Positions 34,612 to 43,183 of a stretch of 43,183 nucleotides of DNA are shown piece by piece. The position numbers and the translations under genes are program-made. Source of the DNA: an uncultured Clostridia bacterium (lineage in GTDB: Bacteria > Bacillota > Clostridia > Lachnospirales > CAG-274); the NCBI GenBank assembly GCA_944376805.1, contig CALWDX010000036.1:1-43183 (forward strand), in the 5' to 3' direction. Below the pieces are notes generated by a model. That model searched no databases. It was not told the DNA's origin and was given only the letters and a program-made list of their open reading frames with translations. Numbering within the stretch: the stretch's first letter is position 1; every line of letters begins with the position of its first letter.

Positions 34612-35184
34612 ATGTTTAATTTGTTAAAAAATTCTTTTATGGAGCTAAAAAAGACTAAAACTATTGTAATAACAGGTCTTTTATTAGCAATATCTTTAAC
34701 ATTAAATACACAAGCGTTAAAGATAGAAGGTATTACTATTATTACATTTTCTTTTATAGCTAATTCTATTGCAGGGTTTTTATTTGGACCTGTTGTAGCT
34801 GGTACATTAGGAGGTTTAACAGACTTTTTGACACATGTTATAAATCCAAAAGGAGCATATTTTTTTGGTTTTACATTTAATGCTATTTTAGGTGGAGTTT
34901 TTTATGGAACATTTTTATATAAAAAAATATATGGTTCTAAAAAATTAGTTTTAAGAATTATTATTTGTAAAATACTTATTAGTGTAATAGTAAACTTAAC
35001 TTTAGGTACATTATGGTATTCTATATTTTCTGGTAAAGGATTTTTAATTTTATTACCAGCAAGAATATATAAAGAATTAATAGTTATACCTATACATTGT
35101 ATAGTTATGTATGTTCTTTTAAAAGTAGTAAATAGAATATACTATCAATTAAATTTAAATGATAATGAAGATATTAAAAATTAA
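34612..35184 (+). CDS. folT: FolT, folate-specific S component of an ECF transporter
   Basis: 190 aa with six membrane segments. The first one has GLLLAISLTLNTQALKI and the ECF S-component marks FGPVVAGTLGGLTDFLTHVINPKGAYFFGFTFNA. It binds folate and works with shared ECF energizing proteins (not in this window). The upstream THF riboswitch supports the substrate. An AGGAGGTAATTT SD precedes the ATG. Confidence 0.94.
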   Translation: MFNLLKNSFMELKKTKTIVITGLLLAISLTLNTQALKIEGITIITFSFIANSIAGFLFGPVVAGTLGGLTDFLTHVINPKGAYFFGFTFNAILGGVFYGTFLYKKIYGSKKLVLRIIICKILISVIVNLTLGTLWYSIFSGKGFLILLPARIYKELIVIPIHCIVMYVLLKVVNRIYYQLNLNDNEDIKN

Positions 35185-35218
35185 TATCTTTTTAAATATA
35201 TAAACAAAGGGTGATTTT

Positions 35219-35632
35219 ATGTTTTTTGAAACACAAATTAAAGTTAGATATCAAGAAACAGACCAAATGGGCATAGCTCATCATTCTGTTTATCCTGTAT
35301 GGTATGAAGAAGCAAGAACAAATTTTATAAAATCTTGTTTAAATATTTCTTATTCAGATATAGAAAAAAAAGGTATATTATTTCCTTTAAGTAAACTTAA
35401 TTGTAAATATATAAAACCTGCTCAATATGAAGATATTTTAACAATACATACATTTTTGAAAAATGTAACACCTGTAAAATTAGAATTTGAGTATAAAATA
35501 TTTAAAGATAATGAGCTTATTAATACAGGGTATACAGAACACCCTTTTGTTAGTAAAGACTTTAAACTTATAAATTTAAAAAAACAAAATTTAGAACTTT
35601 ATAATATTATAAACTCAGCTTATAAAAATTAA
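35219..35632 (+). CDS. Acyl-CoA thioesterase, YbgC/4HBT family
   Basis: 137 aa hotdog-fold thioesterase. The active-site segment is RYQETDQMGIAHHSVYPVWYEEAR (the Asp and His-rich loop) near residues 10-33. It hydrolyses short or medium acyl-CoA; the exact substrate is not visible. It begins 34 bases after folT, so they may be cotranscribed. A GGGTG SD precedes the ATG. A bidirectional terminator follows. Confidence 0.93.
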   Translation: MFFETQIKVRYQETDQMGIAHHSVYPVWYEEARTNFIKSCLNISYSDIEKKGILFPLSKLNCKYIKPAQYEDILTIHTFLKNVTPVKLEFEYKIFKDNELINTGYTEHPFVSKDFKLINLKKQNLELYNIINSAYKN

Positions 35633-35649
35633 ATTTAACATATTTTAAT

Positions 35650-35681
35650 AAAGCTAGTAGACTTCAAAATCTACTAGCTTT
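35650..35681. terminator. Bidirectional terminator between the thioesterase and the MacB-like gene
   Basis: 11-bp perfect inverted repeat (35650-35660 with 35671-35681), 10-base loop. The right arm is inside the last codons of the minus-strand gene. Confidence 0.85.
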
Positions 35682-36641
35682 ATTTTTAAAATATACTATA
35701 CTAGTTATTATAGAAATTAAAATAAAAATTAAACTTAAAATTATATTTTTATCTACATTTATGTATATTAAAGATTTATCTATTTGAATATAATTTTTGA
35801 AATTTTCATAAAAATTTATAAATAAATTTTTATAAAAATCAAAGTCCGACCATTTATTAGGGATAAAATTTAAAGGTATTTTTAAATCTATATTTAATAG
35901 TAAATAAAATAATATAAGGGAAATTATTGCCAAAATTTGATAAAATATATTTTTTATATTAAATTTATCTTTAAAATTAAAAACTTTATAAAATAATATA
36001 ATAGTTAATATTAATATCTTAGGTAATTGTAATAAAAAATATAAAATATTAACTTTATTATTTATATTATTTATATATATATTTCCACTATTATTAAGCC
36101 TAATAAAATTATTCATATTCATAACAATATTGTCAGATTTATTAAAAAATACTTTTATATTATTAAACTTATCTTTTTCATCATTTTTTATTATTATAGT
36201 TGAAATTTTATCTTTAAATACACCACAAATAATATATTCTACATCATTTATAAAAACTTTATTACCTACTACTTTATTATTTTTAAAAAGACTATAAGCT
36301 AAAGTATCACTAATATAAGCACCATTTTTTTCAAAGTGAGATTTATATAATATATCTTCTTTCGGAAATATTTTTTCAGGATTTCCAAAAACTTTTAATA
36401 GTTTAGCTTCATTAGTTCTATTATAATCTTTTTCTAAAACATCTACAAAACCATTTGTATTTATACCTATAATATCTGTTATATTTTTGTTTTGTTCTGT
36501 ATAAAGTTCAAGTAAATTTTCATCTGGGTTATTTTCTAAAAAAGATATATCTAAAATATTATTAAATTGTTTTATTTTTTCAAAATTATAGCTAGCAAAA
36601 AGATAAAATAAAAGAGGTATTATAAATATTAATTTTTTCAT
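35664..36641 (-). CDS. MacB-like periplasmic-domain membrane protein
   Basis: 325 aa. An N-terminal membrane segment, an extracellular part with YISDTLAYSLFKNNKVVGNKVFINDVEYIICGVFKD (the MacB core-domain pattern, about residues 108-145), then several membrane segments to the C-terminus. MacB/FtsX-type permeases usually have four segments and a partner ATPase; here no ATPase gene is nearby. It overlaps the HlyD-like gene by 4 bases (ATGA). Possibly the membrane part of an unusual exporter. Confidence 0.7.
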   Translation of the reverse strand: MKKLIFIIPLLFYLFASYNFEKIKQFNNILDISFLENNPDENLLELYTEQNKNITDIIGINTNGFVDVLEKDYNRTNEAKLLKVFGNPEKIFPKEDILYKSHFEKNGAYISDTLAYSLFKNNKVVGNKVFINDVEYIICGVFKDKISTIIIKNDEKDKFNNIKVFFNKSDNIVMNMNNFIRLNNSGNIYINNINNKVNILYFLLQLPKILILTIILFYKVFNFKDKFNIKNIFYQILAIISLILFYLLLNIDLKIPLNFIPNKWSDFDFYKNLFINFYENFKNYIQIDKSLIYINVDKNIILSLIFILISIITSIVYFKNKASRF

Positions 36642-38470
36642 TTTTCACCTATACGAACAGTATCATTTTCATTAATTTCTTTATTACTATCAATTATTAT
36701 TTTATCATTAGGTTCAAAAGCACCTTCAACAGCTACTGTTCTATCCCCTTCTTCTAACTTATTTATATCAACTTTTGTAGCTAAAGTTTGTTTTCCAAGC
36801 ATAGTATCTTTTACTCTTGCTACTAAAACATATTCAGAATTATTTCCTTTTTTAATAGCATCTTTAGGCACAACTGTTTGATATTTGTTACTTTCTTTTA
36901 TAATTTCCATTTTACCTTCAGAATTAGGTTTACCATCTTCTAATAAAAAAGAAATAACTTTACCTGTTTTATCTTCTTCACCAACATAATCTAATATTTT
37001 ATATATAGAAACATCTTTTAAAACTTGAGAATTTAATTCAATTTTAGCTAAATCTTCTTTTTCTATATTTTTAGCTTCATCTTCTGGTAAAAATACTTCA
37101 AAAATATATTTAGTATTAGTAGGGACTAAAGAAACTACATTTTCACTTTGTAATTTTTCACCTTCTTTAGCATTTATACTAGATATAATACCATTTATAG
37201 GTGATAATATAGAATAATTATTTTTTATAATATTTTTTATTTTTGATATACTATCTTTTTTAGCATCTATATCTAATTTTAAAATTTCTTTATCAATATT
37301 TTGTTTTTTAATGTCATTATTAGCTTTTGCTTTGTTTTCATTTTCTAAAACTTTACTATCTTCTATATTTTTATTAGCATCTTCTATTTTTATATCATAA
37401 TCTTCACTAGATATTTTTTTATTATAATTAGCATCTTCTAATAAATCTTGTTTATCTTTTATATTTTGTTCAGCTTGTTTTACAGCATTTTCAGCTTGTT
37501 TAATTTTTTCTTCTTCTGCTGCTAACTCTTTTTTATTTAATTCTTCATCAGAACTATTCTTTATTTCTTCTAAATTATCAGTAGCTTTTTTAATTTGTTC
37601 ATTAATATCATTTATAGCTCTTTCATAATCATTTTTAGTAAATTCATATTCCATTTCAGCACTTCTCAATATTTTTTCATTTTCAGTTAAATATTCATTA
37701 GTTATAGGGTCAACTAAATTACCACTAGCATCTTTAATAGCTTTTTCTGCTTTTTGTAAGGCTTTGTTTTTTTCATAAATTTTATTATCTAATTCTTTTT
37801 TTAATTTTTCGATAGCTTCTTCAGCCTCTTTAACTTTATCTTCTTTTAACTTTTCATTATTTTCAGCTAATTTTTCTTTAGCTTTTTCATATTCTTGTTT
37901 AGCAGTAAAAAGTTCTTGTTGTTTTTCTTTTAATTCATTTTCTGCTTGAATTATATCTTCTTGTGCATTAGCTATTTTATCATCTTCTTTTTTTAATGCT
38001 ATATCTTTATCTCTTTCTAAAGTATTAAGCTGTTTTTGTGCTTCTTCTACAGATTTATCTTTTGTAGTATTATTGCTATCTAAATTCATTTTATTAAGTT
38101 GCAATTCTAATTTTTTAAGCTCTGTTTCTAGTGTTTTTAAATTTTCATCAATAGTAGTTTTATCAAATTGTATTAATGGACTATTAACAGTTACTTCTTC
38201 ACCTATTCCATAATTTATTTTATCAACTAAAAACTGTTCTTTAAAGTTTACATTAATTTCATCATCAGCTTTAATAACACCATTAGCAGTTATTTTTTTA
38301 GTTACAGTACCACTATTAATATTTTCTACATAAACAATAGGAGTTATTATAGAAGCAAAAGTTTTTGATATAATAGTAAGAACAAGCATAATAACTATAA
38401 AGTTTATTAATAATTTTTTAGCTAATTTTTGCTTTTTTTCTTCATTAGATATATTTTTATTTTGTTTCAT
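36638..38470 (-). CDS. HlyD-like membrane fusion protein with long coiled coil
   Basis: 610 aa. One N-terminal membrane segment (about 25-45), a barrel-sandwich lipoyl half (GTVTKKITANGVIKADDEINV), a very long Lys/Glu-rich coiled coil (about 95-410), the second lipoyl half (SPINGIISSINAKEGEKL) and beta-barrel parts. This is the architecture of periplasmic adaptor or membrane fusion proteins used for export. The coiled coil is longer than usual. It is followed by the MacB-like gene and preceded by the two sugar-type permeases. Confidence 0.88.
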   Translation of the reverse strand: MKQNKNISNEEKKQKLAKKLLINFIVIMLVLTIISKTFASIITPIVYVENINSGTVTKKITANGVIKADDEINVNFKEQFLVDKINYGIGEEVTVNSPLIQFDKTTIDENLKTLETELKKLELQLNKMNLDSNNTTKDKSVEEAQKQLNTLERDKDIALKKEDDKIANAQEDIIQAENELKEKQQELFTAKQEYEKAKEKLAENNEKLKEDKVKEAEEAIEKLKKELDNKIYEKNKALQKAEKAIKDASGNLVDPITNEYLTENEKILRSAEMEYEFTKNDYERAINDINEQIKKATDNLEEIKNSSDEELNKKELAAEEEKIKQAENAVKQAEQNIKDKQDLLEDANYNKKISSEDYDIKIEDANKNIEDSKVLENENKAKANNDIKKQNIDKEILKLDIDAKKDSISKIKNIIKNNYSILSPINGIISSINAKEGEKLQSENVVSLVPTNTKYIFEVFLPEDEAKNIEKEDLAKIELNSQVLKDVSIYKILDYVGEEDKTGKVISFLLEDGKPNSEGKMEIIKESNKYQTVVPKDAIKKGNNSEYVLVARVKDTMLGKQTLATKVDINKLEEGDRTVAVEGAFEPNDKIIIDSNKEINENDTVRIGEK

Positions 38471-38489
38471 AACTATATCCTTTCTTAAT

Positions 38490-39329
38490 TTATTCTTTCA
38501 TACCAGATGCTCTAATGCCATCTTCTAAATAACTTTGACCATATAAGAAAACTAATAGAGAAGGTAAAAGCATTATAAAAGCAGAAACAGTAGCTATACC
38601 AATATTTTCATAAGATATTTTAGATATGTATAAAGATAATGGAAATAAAGAAGCATCTTTTAAAAATGCTAAAGGTTGCTCAATTAAATTCCAATATTCT
38701 AAAAAACTTAAAATTAATATAGAAATAATACCAGAACGCCCCATAGGTATAGCAATATTAATAAATATTTGAAAATTGTTAGCACCATCTATTTGACCTG
38801 CCTCTATCATTTCTTTAGGTATATCTTTAAAAAATTGATACAATATAAAAACTGGAAATGTAGAAAAAATAGCTGGTAAAATTATACTAAATCTAGTATT
38901 TAATAATTGTAATTTATCTAATACTAAATAGTTAGATACCATTGAAACTTGAAAAGGCATAACCATTAATAACATATAAATAATAAATATTAATTTTTTT
39001 AATTTACCATTAAAATTAGCAAGTCCCCAAGCCATAGGGACTGCTATTAAAACTTGACCTAATAATATAGGTATTACTAACTTAACAGAATTCCAAAACA
39101 TAACAAAAAATTCAGGGCTATCAAATAAAAGTTCAACTAAAGGTTTTAAACTTATATATTTAGGAAATAATGACCAAGTAGCATATCCCTCATTATTTAA
39201 TAAAACTGCCCCAAAACTTGACTTTATTTCATCAGCTGACATAAATGTACTTGATAAAATCATAATAAGAGGTATCCAAACAAATAGTGATAAAATTATA
39301 ATAATTAAATTACCTATTTTATTTTTCAT
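38490..39329 (-). CDS. ABC transporter permease, MalG type
   Basis: 279 aa with six membrane segments. The EAA loop reads EAGQIDGANNFQIFINIAIPMGRSG (about residue 175), typical of carbohydrate importers (CUT1). Together with the MalF-like protein and the SBP it forms a sugar-type importer. The missing ATPase may be a shared MsmX-like protein. An AGGTAAATAA SD-like sequence precedes the ATG. Confidence 0.92.
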   Translation of the reverse strand: MKNKIGNLIIIILSLFVWIPLIMILSSTFMSADEIKSSFGAVLLNNEGYATWSLFPKYISLKPLVELLFDSPEFFVMFWNSVKLVIPILLGQVLIAVPMAWGLANFNGKLKKLIFIIYMLLMVMPFQVSMVSNYLVLDKLQLLNTRFSIILPAIFSTFPVFILYQFFKDIPKEMIEAGQIDGANNFQIFINIAIPMGRSGIISILILSFLEYWNLIEQPLAFLKDASLFPLSLYISKISYENIGIATVSAFIMLLPSLLVFLYGQSYLEDGIRASGMKE

Positions 39330-39330
39330 T

Positions 39331-40212
39331 TTATTTACCTAGCCTTTTTTGTAACATTAATATTAAAATAAATATTATAACACTTAAAACTGTTGCACCT
39401 GATGAAAGTTTATCAATATCTAAAGAGTTAAACCAGTTGTTAAAAGTATGTTGTAACATATACATACTATTATGAGGATATTCTCCAGCTACAAGATAAG
39501 CCTCTCTAAAAACTTTAAAAGAATTTAAAAGGGATAAAACAGAAACAGTAAAAATAGTAGGCATTAAATTAGGTAAAGTAATAAATATAAAAAGTTGTTT
39601 TTTATTAGCACCATCTACACTTCCAGCTTCATATAAACTTTTAGAAATATTGCTAAGCCCTGCAAGCCATAAGACAATATTATAACCTAAGTTACGCCAT
39701 ATATAAGTAAAAACTAAAATCCAAAAGGCAAAATCACTATTTAGCCAGTCTGTACCAGTTATGGCAAACTTATTTAAAATACCATTTATAACACCCTTTT
39801 CATTAAATATTACAGTCCATAATAAAACAACAGAAGCAACAGGTATAGCCATAGGTATTAAAAAAGTGGTTTTAAAAAATTCTTGCTTAAAAGTCATATT
39901 ATTTAATAAAATCGCTACTAATAAAGATAAAACTACTAATAAAGGTATACAAATACATATAAATTTAAAAGTATTAAAACTAGCTAATTTAAAGGCTTCA
40001 TTATTAAAAATATTAATATAATTTTTAAAAGCTACAAATTCACCACTAACACCATTAAAAAATGATTTAAAAATTACATCTAAAAAAGGTATAAATATAA
40101 ATATCATAGTACCTAAAAGACTAGGTAACATATAAAATAAATAAGGATTTATTTTTTTATTCAGAAAGATATGTGTTGGCTTTTTGTAAAATTGCCTTTG
40201 TTGTTTGTTCAA
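39331..40212 (-). CDS. ABC transporter permease, MalF type
   Basis: About 293 aa from a TTG at 40212 (after AAAGGTG) or 297 from a GTG at 40224; a longer frame to 40251 has no clear SD. Six membrane segments; the EAA loop reads EAGSVDGANKKQLFIFITLPNLMP. Start is inside the 3' end of the SBP gene, a 56-68 base overlap, implying translational coupling. Partner of the MalG-type permease. Confidence 0.88.
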   Translation of the reverse strand: MNKQQRQFYKKPTHIFLNKKINPYLFYMLPSLLGTMIFIFIPFLDVIFKSFFNGVSGEFVAFKNYINIFNNEAFKLASFNTFKFICICIPLLVVLSLLVAILLNNMTFKQEFFKTTFLIPMAIPVASVVLLWTVIFNEKGVINGILNKFAITGTDWLNSDFAFWILVFTYIWRNLGYNIVLWLAGLSNISKSLYEAGSVDGANKKQLFIFITLPNLMPTIFTVSVLSLLNSFKVFREAYLVAGEYPHNSMYMLQHTFNNWFNSLDIDKLSSGATVLSVIIFILILMLQKRLGK

Positions 40213-42340
40213 TATCTTTTTCACCTTTAAAATATCCTTTCGATTCTTCAATTATAAAATTCATTAATATAGTATCTTCTTTTGCAGGTTTAGATACTTT
40301 TTCTATTGTTTCATAAAATTTAACTCTATCTTCATCTTCTGAAAGATTTTCTCTAAAATCAAGACGTTTATCTGGGTGTATATTTACAAGCATTATTGTT
40401 TTAGCAGCCATAATACCTGTTTTTTCTTCTATTTGTTTAAAACTATCAAATACTTTTCTATTAATAGTAAATCCATCTTGTGATAATAAATTTAACTTTT
40501 GAGTTTCTTCATTTAGAGCAGTTTTAATAATATCTTTAGCAATATCTATATTTTTAGATTTTGCATTTATACCAATTATATTTAAAGGTGTAAAATATTC
40601 ATTATTAACTTTATATGTAGCATTACCATTCATTCCTATACTTATATGTGCATTTTCAAATTCACTTTCTACTTTTATATCTTCTAAAGTTGCTTGTGTA
40701 TCTTTATAAGCTAAATATTCCAGATTAGCTATATATTCATCAAATCCATCTTCTATTTTTGCACCAGTATCTTTATCACTACTTAATAATTTGATATTTT
40801 CTAAATATTTTTTTAATTCACTTTCATTTAAAGTTCCATCTTCATTTAATATTTGAGTATTAGTTTTAAAAGTTTTTTCAATAAGTTTTTCAGGTTTTGT
40901 AGGATAAAACATCATTTTATCTGGATTTTCTTGTTGCCATTTAGCAAGACTATCAAGTCCTGTATAGTTATTTAATATTTCATTAGTTCCTAAAATAATT
41001 GAAGGTGAAAATCTTGTAGGTATAGCATAAATTTTACCATCTTTTATAAAAGGATTTACTACATTTTCTAACAACTCTCCATTATCAACTAAAGGCATAA
41101 CTAAATCAGATATATCTAATAAAGCACCTTTTTCTACATAATTATCTATATTAAGTCCATCTAAAATAAATATATCAGCACCTTTTCCAGACAATATTTC
41201 AGTATTTAAGTTTTTAATAGCATCTTCTTTAGTTATTCCATTATGTTCATCATATCCTATTTGAATATTTATATTAACAGTTGGATTAGCTTTTTTATAG
41301 TTAAATATTGCTTGTTTTATAAAAGGATTATCTTGTAACATATATACATTTAAACTAGTTGTAAATTTGCTATTATAATCTTCTTCATAAGTATATTTGC
41401 TTAAATTCATACCTTCTGTTCCATAAAATAAACTATAATATTCATTTTCATTTATAGCTACAAAATTTTTAAAAGAAGTTGTAGGCATACCTAAAGAAGT
41501 AATATTTCCATCAACTAACTTTTCAAAAGTTCCATTGTCTTTTAAAAGTTTTTCAATACCAACTTTGCTACAAATATAAATATTACCATTTACATCTACT
41601 GATAAATTAGAACTAAAATCTAAATCTGGTTTAGATATACTTTGTTTTTCTTCTCCTGTTTCTAAATCATAAATAATAATTGATTTTTCTTGTGGATTTA
41701 AAGAAATTATTTCATTATTAGCTATTGTGTATTGACCTGTACCAACATTATAAGATTTTAATAAATTTCCTTGTAAATCATATCTATTAATAGATGTATT
41801 TTGAGAAATATCTAATAAAAATATTTCATTATTATATATTTTTAAATAATTGTAGTTATTGTTACCTAATTCAATATCTTTAGTATTTTCTCCCTCTATT
41901 ATTTTCATTATTGTTTTATTATTTTCATAGTCAGAAACTAATGCAACATAATTATTATCACTAATATAAGCTATATCCATAACCATTTGGTTCATATTAT
42001 CACTTTCTAATATTTTAATTAAACTTTGTGATAATTCTTTTTGTGCAAATGTACCATCTTGTTGCATTACAAAGTTTTTAAATTTACTTTCTTTAGTTTT
42101 AGCTATCAACCTAATATTATTATCTATATAAAACATATTTTGTACATAAGCTATTTCATCTGGTAAAGCTATATCTGTTTCTAAATAACCACCTTTTTCA
42201 TTATTACTTTCTACTTTTGAAATATCTTTACTATTAGAACAAGCAGTAGCAAATATAGTATTTGTTGCTAAAATAGTAGATATTAATATAAGTTTCAAAT
42301 TTTTTTCATTGTTACTTCCTCTTTTCAATCTAAATTTCAA
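40157..42340 (-). CDS. Lipoprotein with beta-propeller-like region fused to solute-binding protein
   Basis: About 710-727 aa. The N-terminal signal ends with a lipobox (IFATAC). Then about 300 residues of short repeated strands (IYNNEIFLLD, YDLQGNLLKSY, VDVNGNIYICSK) resemble a beta-propeller. The C-terminal 400 residues are a type 1 extracellular solute-binding domain (ADIFILDGLNIDNYVEKGALLDIS, DGKIYAIPTRF). No good in-frame start exists: TTG at 42340 lacks an SD, while an ATG with GAGGAAG (42309) is out of frame by one base because of a 7-A run. With 8 A the frame would be MKKNLKLILIS. Confidence 0.85.
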   Translation of the reverse strand: MKFRLKRGSNNEKNLKLILISTILATNTIFATACSNSKDISKVESNNEKGGYLETDIALPDEIAYVQNMFYIDNNIRLIAKTKESKFKNFVMQQDGTFAQKELSQSLIKILESDNMNQMVMDIAYISDNNYVALVSDYENNKTIMKIIEGENTKDIELGNNNYNYLKIYNNEIFLLDISQNTSINRYDLQGNLLKSYNVGTGQYTIANNEIISLNPQEKSIIIYDLETGEEKQSISKPDLDFSSNLSVDVNGNIYICSKVGIEKLLKDNGTFEKLVDGNITSLGMPTTSFKNFVAINENEYYSLFYGTEGMNLSKYTYEEDYNSKFTTSLNVYMLQDNPFIKQAIFNYKKANPTVNINIQIGYDEHNGITKEDAIKNLNTEILSGKGADIFILDGLNIDNYVEKGALLDISDLVMPLVDNGELLENVVNPFIKDGKIYAIPTRFSPSIILGTNEILNNYTGLDSLAKWQQENPDKMMFYPTKPEKLIEKTFKTNTQILNEDGTLNESELKKYLENIKLLSSDKDTGAKIEDGFDEYIANLEYLAYKDTQATLEDIKVESEFENAHISIGMNGNATYKVNNEYFTPLNIIGINAKSKNIDIAKDIIKTALNEETQKLNLLSQDGFTINRKVFDSFKQIEEKTGIMAAKTIMLVNIHPDKRLDFRENLSEDEDRVKFYETIEKVSKPAKEDTILMNFIIEESKGYFKGEKDIEQTTKAILQKANTYLSE

Positions 42341-42402
42341 TAATATTATAAAATATTAAAAGTTAGATAAAAGTTAGATTTTAGAAATTTTTATTAATAC
42401 AA

Positions 42403-42427
42403 AAAAGACTTCAAAATGAAGTCTTTT
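42403..42427 (-). terminator. Terminator of the sensor kinase gene
   Basis: AAAAGACTTCA (42403-42413) with its complement (42417-42427), 3-base loop, T-run on the minus strand. It overlaps the kinase stop codon. Confidence 0.85.
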
Positions 42428-43183
42428 ATATTGTTAGTATTACTTTTGTACCTTTTTGTTTTTCACTTTCTACTAAAATATTACCATTTATTTTTTCCAA
42501 TATATTTTTAACTAATGATAAACCTAAACCATTACCTTTTATTTCTTTAGACCTAGAAGTGTCTTCTCTAAAAAATGGTTCAAATATATTATTTATGTTA
42601 TTTTCAGATATACCTATACCAGTATCTTCTATAATAAATTTAAAGTTATTTTTTTCTTTTTCTAAATTTATAGAAATTTGACCATTATTTTTATTATATT
42701 TTATAGCATTATTTATAATATTTTCAAAAACACAATTTATAAGTGATTTATTGTTATTTATAGTACAACTTTCTATATTATTAATAACTTTAATATTTTT
42801 ATTTTCTAATTCATTATTATAATTTAATATAATCTTATCTATAATTTCTTTAATATCAATTTTTTCAACTAATCCTATGTTATTAGAAGTCAATAATAAT
42901 AAATTATTAACTATATCTATAAGTTTTTCAATATTTTCTTCCATAATTTCAATATTTTCTTCATATTCTTCAATAGTAGGTTTATCACTAAGTTTTAAAA
43001 CTTGTATGGAAGATTTCATTATAGCTAATGGTGTTTTTAATTCGTGTGATGCACTAGCAGAAAAATTTTTTTCCATTTCAAAAGAACTTTTTATTCTATC
43101 TAACATATCATTAAAAGATTTACTCAATCTATAAATTTCATCATTACTTTTAGGTAATTTAATTTCTTCATCTAAATTATTGT
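42426..43183 (-). CDS. Sensor histidine kinase (partial)
   Basis: The C-terminal 252 residues of a kinase; the N-terminus lies beyond the right edge (the frame stays open to 43183). A HAMP-like end (DEIYRLSKSFNDMLDRI) leads to the phospho-acceptor H-box FSASASHELKTPLAIM, then N box NNAIKYNKNNGQ, G1 EDTGIGIS, F box FEPFFRED and G2 GNGLGLSLVKNIL. A response regulator is expected outside the window. It may control the downstream transport cluster; the terminator suggests separate transcripts. Confidence 0.93.
   Translation of the reverse strand, partial: NNLDEEIKLPKSNDEIYRLSKSFNDMLDRIKSSFEMEKNFSASASHELKTPLAIMKSSIQVLKLSDKPTIEEYEENIEIMEENIEKLIDIVNNLLLLTSNNIGLVEKIDIKEIIDKIILNYNNELENKNIKVINNIESCTINNNKSLINCVFENIINNAIKYNKNNGQISINLEKEKNNFKFIIEDTGIGISENNINNIFEPFFREDTSRSKEIKGNGLGLSLVKNILEKINGNILVESEKQKGTKVILTI

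Noticed and set aside
1..43183. Alternative genetic code suspected because of the odd starts
   Set aside because: TAA, TAG and TGA all act as stops at clear gene ends, and internal codons agree with family motifs.
1..43183. CRISPR arrays, rRNA, tRNA and insertion sequences
   Set aside because: No regularly spaced repeats, no GC-rich RNA islands other than the THF riboswitch, and no transposase motifs were seen.

Overview
The window comes from a very AT-rich, spore-forming Firmicute, most likely a member of the Clostridia. The evidence is spoIVA, a tetrahydrofolate riboswitch with folT, Shine-Dalgarno-rich starts, AGA/ATA-heavy codon use and a fuc pathway of gut-anaerobe type. I cannot name the species from sequence alone. 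No rRNA, tRNA or CRISPR array was seen.

Region 1 (1-12,530, minus strand) is a compact PBSX-type contractile-tailed phage element. In transcription order it holds an Xre-like regulator, an ArpU/Pcf-like sigma-factor-like protein, TerS, TerL, portal, scaffold, major capsid, two head-tail connectors, an XkdJ-like protein, a 50-aa protein, sheath, tube, the XkdN chaperone with a -1 frameshift extension, a strange low-complexity protein where the tape measure should be, XkdP, XkdQ, XkdR, XkdS and the start of XkdT. No integrase or replication gene is visible, and one strong operator-flanked promoter (12,489-12,528) seems to drive the set. Four genes (XkdJ-like, tape-measure slot, XkdP, XkdQ) have strong SD sequences followed by ATA or ATT instead of ATG/GTG/TTG. 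The tape-measure slot codes for only about 305 Asn/Lys/Phe/Tyr-rich residues.

Region 2 (12,560-20,575) is chromosomal: spoIVA with a sigma-E-like promoter, proB-proA (palindrome over the promoter), an Mrp-type Fe-S ATPase, an MBOAT/SGNH O-acetylation pair, a possible small RNA, and a cold-shock gene. Region 3 (20,577-28,350) is an L-fucose operon (fucI, RhaB-like kinase, fucA, fucO) with a divergent AraC regulator and an NhaC-family antiporter whose reading frame runs through a terminator. No fucose transporter is visible.

Region 4 (28,348-35,635) holds RidA, a two-gene RNA-repair operon (ATP-dependent RNA ligase plus HD-Pnk) behind an unusual structured leader with a start-stop AUG-UAA mini-ORF, CtpA-type protease, MATE exporter, PspC protein, a THF riboswitch with folT, and an acyl-CoA thioesterase. 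Region 5 (35,650-43,183, minus strand) mixes a sugar-importer-like set (beta-propeller-like/SBP lipoprotein and two MalF/MalG-type permeases) with an HlyD-like adaptor and a MacB-like membrane protein. It is preceded by a partial sensor kinase.

The best candidates for undescribed biology are the RNA-repair leader, the minimal phage element with its odd tape-measure slot and AUA/AUU starts, and the hybrid import/efflux cluster.
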